The notes under the pieces: model-generated | Seen by the model: the letters and a program-made list of their open reading frames with translations, nothing else | Databases searched by the model: none | What the model was told of the DNA's origin: nothing | Shown here: in pieces, positions 45,018 to 52,158 of the stretch | How positions within the stretch are numbered: position 1 is the stretch's first letter | How the letters are laid out: every line of letters starts with the position of its first letter | Origin: Bryobacterales bacterium | GTDB lineage: Bacteria; Acidobacteriota; Terriglobia; Bryobacterales; UBA6623 | DNA: 64,000 nt | Assembly (NCBI GenBank): GCA_028819215.1 | Contig: JAPPMG010000096.1 | Coordinates: 253,328-317,327 of the forward strand | Reading direction: 5' to 3' | Position numbers and translations under genes: made by a program

Positions 45018-46478
45018 ATGCGTAGATTCACGTTCGCGGGCACGTGCCTACTCACCTTTGTGCTAGCGATTTCGGGCCACACGGTATTCGGCCAATCGCA
45101 ACAGCGCGGCGGGAGTTCCTCGTCCTCCAGCAATTCCTACGGAAGTTCCAGCGGCAGCTATGGCAGCGCTAGCAATAGCCGCGGCACTTCCAGCAATTCC
45201 TACGGGACGTCGAGTAGCAGCTACGGAACCTCCCGCAATTCATACCGGACCTCCCGCAACACGTACCGAACTTCCCGCCGCACCTACGGTTCCTCGTCGG
45301 GCGGTCAGAGCCGGCGGTCGTCATCGACGTCTCAGAGGCCGGTACGTCGGCTGAAGGAGCGCAGTGAGAGGCGCCTATACCTGCCGATCATCTTGGCCGG
45401 AATAGCGGTCATCGAAGGTGGAGCCCGCCCGCCCGAGCCAGTAGTCGTTTGGATCAATTGTGGCGGCCAAGCGCTTCCGCAGACCTACACAGACAGAAGA
45501 GGCCGCTTTTCGTTTCAGCCTGGCTGTAACCCCGTGGCGGCCATGTCGGATGCCAGCGTCCGGAGCGCATTCTTCGGAGGGCCGGCAGGAGACCCGCTTG
45601 GAGCGGGGCGGGGCGGAGTGAGCCTGTCGGACTGCTGGCTGTATGCCGAATTGCCCGGCTATCAGTCGAGTCGCCTTTGGCTGGGTATGTGGCGTCCAAT
45701 GAGCCGCAACAATGTCGGCACAATTGTTCTGAGCCCCATCAAAGGGGCATCCGGAGCCTCCGTCAGCTTCACGACGCTGACGGCATCTACACGGGCTAGG
45801 AAGGCATACGAGAAAGGCGCGAAGGCTCTCCGCTCTGTCGACGAGCCCGACTACGCAGCGGCGATTCCCCTCCTCGAGCGAGCAGTGGAGTTGCATCCAG
45901 AGTTCGCCGCCGCTTGGGAGGCACTGGGCAGAGCCCGCCAGGGGCTTGGCGAGACGGCAAGCGCACGCGAGGCGCTCGAGCGCTCGGTAGATATAGACGA
46001 TCGATTCTTAAAGCCGTACCTGCCGTTGATCGAGATGGCCGTCGCGGAAAAGGACTGGAGCGAACTGGAGTCGCTGACGGACCGATACCTAGCGATCTCC
46101 CCAGGGTCCATGAAGCTCCGCCTGTACAACAGTTTTGGGGCCCTCAAGACGGGCAAGTTATCGAAGGCGGAGGCGATGGCCAAGATGATCGGCAATGCTG
46201 GCGAAATGGACAACTGGCCGATGAGCTATCTCATTCTGGCCGAGGTGCGTTCTCGGCGGGGAGAGTTCAATGAGGCGGCCAAACTATACGAGACGTATCT
46301 CAGGACTCTTCCGAACGGCCAGTATTCCGAGCTAGTCAAGCGGACGCTATACGACTGGAGCGAGCTTCAAGTCATCGACCCGGCTGATGTGGGGCCCCCT
46401 GTTACTCAGCACGCAGAGCGCATGCCCATTGCCAGTTCCTCATCAGCCGCGGTAGCCCCCAAGTCGCCGGGCCGCTGA
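45018..46478 (+). CDS. secreted Ser/Tyr-repeat TPR protein, copy 1
   Basis: 486 aa from ATG 45018; upstream in-frame codons belong to the leader. Signal peptide FVLAISGHTVFGQ, then ~75 residues of low-complexity Ser/Tyr/Gly/Thr repeats with a period near seven (SYGTSSS, YRTSRN). Next comes a small Gly/Cys beta domain like a carboxypeptidase regulatory fold (TYTDRRGRFSFQPGC, ~145-175), then a TPR-like helical part from ~275 (IPLLERAVELHPEFAAAWEA) to ~430. It may be a surface-exposed flexible stalk with protein-binding repeats. A close second copy follows 1772 bp downstream. Confidence 0.85.
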   Translation: MRRFTFAGTCLLTFVLAISGHTVFGQSQQRGGSSSSSSNSYGSSSGSYGSASNSRGTSSNSYGTSSSSYGTSRNSYRTSRNTYRTSRRTYGSSSGGQSRRSSSTSQRPVRRLKERSERRLYLPIILAGIAVIEGGARPPEPVVVWINCGGQALPQTYTDRRGRFSFQPGCNPVAAMSDASVRSAFFGGPAGDPLGAGRGGVSLSDCWLYAELPGYQSSRLWLGMWRPMSRNNVGTIVLSPIKGASGASVSFTTLTASTRARKAYEKGAKALRSVDEPDYAAAIPLLERAVELHPEFAAAWEALGRARQGLGETASAREALERSVDIDDRFLKPYLPLIEMAVAEKDWSELESLTDRYLAISPGSMKLRLYNSFGALKTGKLSKAEAMAKMIGNAGEMDNWPMSYLILAEVRSRRGEFNEAAKLYETYLRTLPNGQYSELVKRTLYDWSELQVIDPADVGPPVTQHAERMPIASSSSAAVAPKSPGR

Positions 46479-46789
46479 TCGCGTGTATGCTTTCGGAGCG
46501 CTGCCTCTACATTGTCAGACCGTGGCGCGAACGCAGTACGGAGCACGCCCGACTTACAGCCCCTTAAGAAATCTCTCGCTTAGCCGCAACGGAATCCGTT
46601 CCCTATACGTCAACAACACTGCCTGCATGGGTGAAACCTAGGCGTGGCGGCGGGTGCTAGTCAGTTTTCCAGTGCCAAGAATTCAGCCCGGCCGAATCGG
46701 CCGTGGACGGAGTGTGCGGATAGCCGACTTGCTAGGCTGGAACCACGCCCACGTCGGGCATCGCAGGCGAGGTGGAGCACGATTCGACC
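46479..46789. repeat. leader region, second copy of the duplicated upstream segment
   Basis: 311 bases between the two Ser/Tyr-TPR genes. From about 46588 it matches the leader of copy 1 with scattered substitutions. No extra gene is present. Confidence 0.7.
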
Positions 46790-48232
46790 ATGCGTAGACT
46801 TATATTCGCGGGCGCATGCCTGCTCAGCGTTGCGTTAGCGATTTCGGGTCATACGGCATTTGGCCAATCGCAACAGCGCGGGGGAAGTTCTTCCTCTTCC
46901 AGCAGTTCGTACGGCGGCTCCAGCAGTAGCCATGGCAGTTCCAGCACTACCCGCAGCACGTCCAGCAGTTCTTACGGCACGTCGAGCAGCAGCTACGGGA
47001 CCTCCAGCAGTTCTTACGGTACGTCCAGCAACTCCTACGGGACCTCCCGCAACACTTACGGTTCATCGTCGGGCAGTCAGCGCCGGCAATCGACATCGTC
47101 CTACGGGAGGAGTGAGCCTCGGTTCAGGGATCGCAGCGTCAATCGCTTGTACCTGCCGATTATCCTGGCAGGAAAGGTGATCGTAGAGGGGGAGGAGGGC
47201 CTGCCTGAGCCGGTAGTCATTCGAGTCTCCTGTGGCGGCGGGTCGCTCCCGCAGGTTTACACAGACAGAAGGGGGCGCTTTTCGTTCCAGCCTGGCTGCA
47301 ACCCCGTGCTGGCCATGTCGGACGCGAGCGCCCGGATGGCCTTCTTCGGAACACCGGGCGCACGAATCGGAGCCGGGCGAGGAAGAATGAACCTGTCGCA
47401 CTGCTGGCTATATGCCGAATTGCCGGGCTATCGCTCGAGCGAGATTTGGCTGGGCATGTCGCGCCCGATGAGGATGTCCAGGGTCGGCACAATTGTCCTA
47501 AGCCGCATTGATGGGGCATCGGGAGACCCGGTCAGCCTCACGACGCTGACGGCGCCCAAATCGGCCAGGAAGGCATACGAGAAGGGAGCGAAGTTTCTGC
47601 GGTCTGTTGAGGAGCCCGACTACGCAAGGGCGATTCCCTTCCTAGAACGCGCAGTGGAATTGCATCCGGAGTTCGCGGCCGCCTGGGAGGCACTGGGCAG
47701 AGCTCGCGTGGGGCTCGGCGAAAGGGAAAGCGCCCGCGAGGCATTCGAACGCGCAGTTGAGATTGACGGTCAATTCTTGAAGCCGTACCTAGCATTGATC
47801 GACATGGCCGTCGAGGACAAGGACTGGACGGAACTAGAGTCGCTCACAGACCGGTACCTAGCGATGTCCCCAGGGTCCATGAAATTGCGCCTATTCAACA
47901 GTTTCGCGGCCCTCAAGAACGGCAAGTCGTCGAAAGCGAAGGCAATGGCCGAGATGATCGAGAATGCTGGCGAAATGGACGATTGGCCTATGACCTACCT
48001 CATCTTGGCCGAAGTGTATACAGATTCGGGAGACTTCAATGAGGCGGCCAAGCTGTACGAGGCGTATCTCAGCACGCTTCCCGACGGCCAGTACTCCGAG
48101 CAAATCAAGCGGACCCTGCACGAGTGGAGCGAGCTCCGAGTCATCGAACCGGTTGGCTTCGAGATCTCCACCCTTTCAAAGGGAGCCCATACTCCTGTTG
48201 CGAGTTCTACTTCGAAAGAGGTAGCCCCCTAG
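46790..48232 (+). CDS. secreted Ser/Tyr-repeat TPR protein, copy 2
   Basis: 480 aa from ATG 46790. Same domain order as copy 1: signal peptide LISGHT-type start (ALAISGHTAFGQ), ~70 residues of Ser/Tyr/Gly repeats (SSSYGTSSSSYGTSSSSYGT), the Cys-containing beta domain, and the TPR part with AIPFLERAVELHPEFAAAWE. The repeat block has more SSSYGT units and fewer Arg residues than copy 1, so the low-complexity part diverges faster than the TPR part. Probably a recent tandem duplicate with the same role. Confidence 0.85.
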   Translation: MRRLIFAGACLLSVALAISGHTAFGQSQQRGGSSSSSSSSYGGSSSSHGSSSTTRSTSSSSYGTSSSSYGTSSSSYGTSSNSYGTSRNTYGSSSGSQRRQSTSSYGRSEPRFRDRSVNRLYLPIILAGKVIVEGEEGLPEPVVIRVSCGGGSLPQVYTDRRGRFSFQPGCNPVLAMSDASARMAFFGTPGARIGAGRGRMNLSHCWLYAELPGYRSSEIWLGMSRPMRMSRVGTIVLSRIDGASGDPVSLTTLTAPKSARKAYEKGAKFLRSVEEPDYARAIPFLERAVELHPEFAAAWEALGRARVGLGERESAREAFERAVEIDGQFLKPYLALIDMAVEDKDWTELESLTDRYLAMSPGSMKLRLFNSFAALKNGKSSKAKAMAEMIENAGEMDDWPMTYLILAEVYTDSGDFNEAAKLYEAYLSTLPDGQYSEQIKRTLHEWSELRVIEPVGFEISTLSKGAHTPVASSTSKEVAP

Positions 48233-48567
48233 TCACGCAGCTGATCGTCGCGTGCATGCCGTCAGAGCACCGCCTCTGCGTTGTCAGGCCATAGTGATCC
48301 CAGACTCGCCTGTTCCGCTAGTTCGTTTCCCGCCATACTGTCTGAAAGGTATTGGAACTCAATCTGGCCAGTCGGCTTGCAAATCTGGGACTGTTGGAAT
48401 CCCGACTCGCCACGGGGATCCACAGTTATTCCCAAGCGACGTGGTTCTAGGCAGCTATGGCGGGATCGTGAGGGCCAATGAGAGACTTACGTTGACCGGC
48501 GCAAGTCACTGCCGGGGCATCGCCGCCCCGGCAGTGACCTCTTGCCTCCGGAATCCTAGGCGGGACT
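48233..48567. other. gene-free stretch containing a perfect hairpin
   Basis: 335 bases between the Ser/Tyr-TPR gene and the convergent small secreted protein gene. Apart from the hairpin at 48505-48538 I see nothing. Confidence 0.45.
48505..48538. terminator. perfect 14-bp hairpin between convergent genes
   Basis: GTCACTGCCGGGGC pairs perfectly with GCCCCGGCAGTGAC around a 6-base ATCGCC loop. It lies 29 bases after the stop of the minus-strand gene at 48568. No T-run follows on either strand, so it may stop both strands by structure or protect the mRNA end. Confidence 0.55.
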
Positions 48568-48951
48568 CTACCGGCGGATCTGACCGCCACCAGACTGTGG
48601 CTGCGGCACCACCGTGGTGAATTGCCCCTCCATAACCACCGGAAGAGCCTCAATGCACCCGTTAATGCCCAGGTCACCGCAGCCCGTGAAGATGCGGTAC
48701 ACCTTTCCAGTCTGCGTGTTGTAGATGAAGAGCGGCCCTTCAGCGGAGGTCGGGTCTGTGTCGGCCGTGGTTCCGCTTCCGGCAGCACCTCCTCCCGTCG
48801 CTTCGAGAGCGACGACGTTTCCGCTGAACATCTCCCATTCGCCAGTGTCGGAATCCGACGAATCGGAATCTTCCATCGACTGTCCGAGAACGACGCCACT
48901 AACGGCGACACCTGCCAGAACGAATGAAAGCAACAAGTTGCGATTACTCAT
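48568..48951 (-). CDS. small secreted acidic protein of unknown function
   Basis: 127 aa from ATG at 48951 with GGAGGTGG upstream. Signal peptide (LLLSFVLAGVAVSGVVLGQ), then a Ser/Asp-rich acidic block (MEDSDSSDSDTGEWE), a Gly/Thr-rich linker, and a short beta part with two Cys (CGDLGINGCIEA) that may form a disulfide. It ends in Gln/Gly/Arg. I recognise no family. Confidence 0.65.
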   Translation of the reverse strand: MSNRNLLLSFVLAGVAVSGVVLGQSMEDSDSSDSDTGEWEMFSGNVVALEATGGGAAGSGTTADTDPTSAEGPLFIYNTQTGKVYRIFTGCGDLGINGCIEALPVVMEGQFTTVVPQPQSGGGQIRR

Positions 48952-49378
48952 GCTTAACCCCCACCTCCGTCAACCGGAGCATAGTCCCTTGCCAGCGCTG
49001 GCCGCTGACGTCCTTCGACAACACCGCCTCGAGGCTTTGCGCTCTGAGAGCTTGCGGGAGCGCTGTCGGCGCCCACTGTAGGGCTTCCAGAGACAAGAGC
49101 GAAGCTTGTTATCTGACCTCGAGAAAGGCACCATCAGTCAGACGCAGGACGCAGCGATAGGTTTCACTGACACGCTTCTGGATCGCTCTAGCCGCGTGCC
49201 TGACTGGAGGTCGCTACTTCGAATGCAGGAATCGGAGCGCGACACGGAGCCTTCATCGACATGTCGCATTGGCGATACCGCATGCCTTTCGCATGGCGAG
49301 TCACGGCTGTGGAGTTCGACCGTGGTGCAGTCCCGTCAAATAGAGGCGTTGTACTTGCCGCTATGGGGCTAGAGCGGA

Positions 49379-49404
49379 AGTGATGCTTGATGCGCAGCAT
49401 CACT
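49379..49404. promoter_or_regulatory. VapBC operator (8-bp inverted repeat)
   Basis: AGTGATGC (49379-49386) and GCATCACT (49397-49404) are a perfect inverted repeat separated by 10 bases. The repeat overlaps the -35 of the vapB promoter, as expected for an autorepressor site. Confidence 0.7.
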
Positions 49405-49415
49405 CTTGCTAGTAT
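49387..49415 (+). promoter_or_regulatory. vapBC promoter
   Basis: TTGATG (49387-49392), 17 bases, TAGTAT (49410-49415), about 14 bases before the vapB ATG. The -35 lies inside the inverted repeat, so VapB/C binding should block RNA polymerase. Confidence 0.55.
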
Positions 49416-49428
49416 TAGGGGTACGGCG

Positions 49429-49668
49429 ATGAGGACGACCTTGAATCTTTCCGCCGAGGCCTTGGCGAAGGTGCGGCAGCTTGCGCAGCAGCGCTGCGAA
49501 ACGATTGGTGCAGTAGCCTCGGAACTGATCCTTCGGGCGCTCGAACCTGAAGGCGCACCCAAGGTTCGAAATGGTGTCCCGGTGTTTCCCATCGATACAG
49601 AGACCGACTACGAAGGAGCACCGCCTGACCTTGCATTGGTCAATCGACTGCGTGACCCGGAACTGTGA
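49429..49668 (+). CDS. vapB: VapB-like antitoxin (ribbon-helix-helix)
   Basis: 79 aa from ATG 49429. The first ~45 residues look like a ribbon-helix-helix domain: strand MRTTLNLSAEA, then helices EALAKVRQLAQQRCETIGA and VASELILRALE. The flexible C-terminus probably wraps the toxin. The stop overlaps the start of vapC (GTGA), the usual translational coupling of TA pairs. The inverted repeat upstream supports autoregulation. Confidence 0.82.
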   Translation: MRTTLNLSAEALAKVRQLAQQRCETIGAVASELILRALEPEGAPKVRNGVPVFPIDTETDYEGAPPDLALVNRLRDPEL

Positions 49669-50102
49669 GCCATCTCTTGGACATCAACTTCTTGGTGGCG
49701 TTGTTCGATCCTCGGCACGTCAATCACGGCGTGGCCCATCATTGGTTTGGGACCCAGTTTTCTTCCGATTGGGCCACCTGCTCGGTGACAGAAGCCGGCT
49801 GCATACGAATCCTGTCGAATCCAGCCTATCCGACCGTGTCTGCAACACCCGTCGAGGTTCTTCGACGGCTAGAGCAGTTCTGCGCCTCAGGCGGACATTG
49901 CTTTTTGCCGGACGACCTTTCTCTGCGAACTGCCCTCGAGGATGAACTGAGGAATCGGTTGCTAGGCCATCAGCAGTTGACAGACTTCCACCTTGCCGTG
50001 CTCGCGTCACGGTGGGACGGACGCCTTGTGACGTTCGACCGAAGGCTTGGGCGGTCCGTACAGGGAACGCGGCTGGAGAAGGCAGTCTTGCTAGTTGAAT
50101 AG
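49665..50102 (+). CDS. vapC: VapC-type PIN-domain ribonuclease toxin
   Basis: 145 aa from GTG 49665, overlapping vapB by 4 bases. PIN-domain acidic residues are visible: LLDINFLVALFD (first Asp), a Glu in SVTEAGCIRI, LTDFHLAVLA (Asp) and VTFDRRLGRS (Asp). These chelate the Mg/Mn used to cut RNA, often tRNA or rRNA loops in this family. It is a full-length toxin of the 'TfdA' PIN type (RWDGRLVTFDRRL). The target cannot be told from sequence. Confidence 0.88.
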   Translation: MSHLLDINFLVALFDPRHVNHGVAHHWFGTQFSSDWATCSVTEAGCIRILSNPAYPTVSATPVEVLRRLEQFCASGGHCFLPDDLSLRTALEDELRNRLLGHQQLTDFHLAVLASRWDGRLVTFDRRLGRSVQGTRLEKAVLLVE

Positions 50103-50413
50103 CCTTTCGGGCGACCGCCAGTCCCGGAACAAGTCCTGCTCGTTGCCGATTCCAAGACTGAACGGCGACCGGCTCGACCCGGGGCCGTGACGCGAATACC
50201 ACCGTCAGATCCGTTGGCAGCTGGGCCATTGCTACGGAAGGATCAACACGGGCCGATGCGCTGGCCGGCGCTCCAGAATGCCTTGCCTGAGTGCCGCCGG
50301 CACACTTGCATACGACCCCCGGTATAATCCCGTGAAGTTGGCCGTCCCGAATCCGCTCCTCTACCCACCTGCGCCCTTCAGGTCTGCAACTCCGAGCGAC
50401 AGATCACTGACCC
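50103..50413. other. intergenic region upstream of recN
   Basis: 311 bases with a perfect -10-like TATAAT at 50323-50328 but no -35 at correct spacing. No gene and no LexA-like box were recognised. Confidence 0.4.
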
Positions 50414-52102
50414 ATGCTTCAAGAACTCGACATTGAGGGGTATGCCGTGGTTGACAGGCTCCGAGTCGAATTCCACTCGGGCCTCAACCTCCTGACCGGC
50501 GAGACCGGTAGCGGCAAGTCCATCGTCGTTGATTCCTTGGCGCTGCTATTCGGTGCGCGGGCCAGCGCGGATGTCGTACGTGCAGGCGCTAGCAAGGCGC
50601 GTGTCTGTGGGCGCTTTGAATGCCCTCCTGACGTTGCTGCGCAGCTGCCGTCAGAAGATGGCGACGGCGATAGCCAAGATGATGAGTTGATCCTCGAGCG
50701 GCACGTTCTCGCCTCGGGCAAGAGCCGTGCCTATATCAACGGCTCTCCGGCCACGCTGGCGCAACTCCGGCAACTGGCGGCCCACATAGGAGACATCCAT
50801 GGCCAGCACGAGCAACAGACCCTGCTGTCTGCCGCGGCGCAGCTGCGCATGGTCGATGTCTATGCTGGGCTGGGCGATCAGGCTAGCGCTGTACGAGCGG
50901 CCCACCAGAAATGGACTCAGTGCACGCAGGCCTTGAGCCAGGTGAAGGGCGACGAGCAAGAGCGCCTGCACCGCCTAGACCTGCTGCGCTACCAATCAGA
51001 GGAGCTCTTCCGGGCCGCTCTAGTGGCGGGCGAAGACGAGGTTCTCGGTCAAGAGCAGAAGCTGCTGGCCAATGCGGAGGACTTGCGCACGAGCGCCTTT
51101 GCGGCGTTTGACAGCCTCTACGATTCGTCAGAATCGGCCTCGACGCGAATCAAGTCTGCCTCAGCCGACCTTGAACAGATCGCGCACATTGATCGCAGCT
51201 TGGCGGAGCTTGCACAACGGTTGGAAGAGGCGCGGGCCACGGTGGACGATGTCGCGTTCGAGCTGCAGGCGTACCTAGGCCGGATCGAGGCAGATCCGGC
51301 GCGACTGGAAGAGGTCGAAGAGCGGTTGGCGGCGCTGGACCGGCTGAAACGCAAGTACGGTCCGAGTTTGCCCGAAGTCTTAGCGTTCCAGCACCGTGTC
51401 GATGAAGAACTGGCCTTGCTGGATTCCAGCGACCAACAGATCGAGGCGCTCGAGCGGGTGGTTGAAGAAGCGGCCGCGGACTATGCCAGAAGGGCTCAGG
51501 AGTTGTCAGGCGCCAGACGCAAGGGCGCGAAAGCGCTGGCCGCGCAAACTAGGGCGGAACTGCGCGACTTGGCCTTGCCCAAGGCAGAGTTCGCAGTGGC
51601 CATAGACACCATCGACACTTGGACCGAGACCGGGACGGACAGGGCCGGGATTCTCTTCTCGGCCAACCCTGGACAGCCGGCCCGTCCGCTCGGCCAGGTC
51701 GCCTCCGGCGGAGAACTCTCCCGTGTCGCGCTGGCGCTGAAGACCGTTCTTCAGGCCGCGACCGAACACGGCGAGCATCGCCGGACATACGTCTTCGACG
51801 AGATCGATGCCGGGGTGGGCGGCGGCGTGGCGGAGGCCATCGGGCGCAGGCTGGGTCAGCTGTCGCGGCAGAGCCAGATCTTGTGCGTGACGCACCTGCC
51901 ACAGATCGCATGCTTCGCAGACGCCCACTTCCACGTTTCCAAGTCGGATGACAGTTCCCAGACGACCGCAACCGTCCGGCACCTGTCCGCCAGCGAGCGG
52001 GTCGGCGAGGTCGCGCGCATGCTGTCGGGAGCGGAAGTTAGCGAGGCGGCGCTGGCAAACGCCAAGGAACTCTTGCGGGCGTACGCGCCTGCCCCCTCGT
52101 GA
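50414..52102 (+). CDS. recN: DNA repair protein RecN
   Basis: 562 aa. An SMC-like ATPase: Walker A GETGSGKS at residues 29-36, followed by the lid/insert region and a long coiled coil (~155-385). The ABC signature is ASGGELSRVALALK and Walker B is TYVFDEIDAGVGGG. The length is normal for RecN. It works in the cytoplasm in double-strand break repair, holding and processing DNA ends with RecA. The 3' neighbour is convergent. Regulation by LexA is common for recN, but I see no clear box here. Confidence 0.95.
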   Translation: MLQELDIEGYAVVDRLRVEFHSGLNLLTGETGSGKSIVVDSLALLFGARASADVVRAGASKARVCGRFECPPDVAAQLPSEDGDGDSQDDELILERHVLASGKSRAYINGSPATLAQLRQLAAHIGDIHGQHEQQTLLSAAAQLRMVDVYAGLGDQASAVRAAHQKWTQCTQALSQVKGDEQERLHRLDLLRYQSEELFRAALVAGEDEVLGQEQKLLANAEDLRTSAFAAFDSLYDSSESASTRIKSASADLEQIAHIDRSLAELAQRLEEARATVDDVAFELQAYLGRIEADPARLEEVEERLAALDRLKRKYGPSLPEVLAFQHRVDEELALLDSSDQQIEALERVVEEAAADYARRAQELSGARRKGAKALAAQTRAELRDLALPKAEFAVAIDTIDTWTETGTDRAGILFSANPGQPARPLGQVASGGELSRVALALKTVLQAATEHGEHRRTYVFDEIDAGVGGGVAEAIGRRLGQLSRQSQILCVTHLPQIACFADAHFHVSKSDDSSQTTATVRHLSASERVGEVARMLSGAEVSEAALANAKELLRAYAPAPS

Positions 52103-52158
52103 GGCGCTCGCCCGCTTGCGGATCGCCGTTCCGTACCCAATCGACGCGGCTTAACCGC

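Larger units (their letters stand above)
48952..49428. other. gene-free stretch ending in the VapBC promoter
   Basis: 477 bases. Only the promoter/operator near 49379-49415 can be supported. The rest has no convincing gene. Confidence 0.45.

Noticed and set aside
49106-49372. 88-aa frame upstream of vapBC
   Set aside because: No ribosome binding site, no recognisable fold, and the region is better explained as promoter and spacer.
50306-50328. TTGCAT and TATAAT in front of recN as a promoter
   Set aside because: The -10 is perfect but the spacer is only 11 bases, too short for sigma70. I mention only the hexamer.
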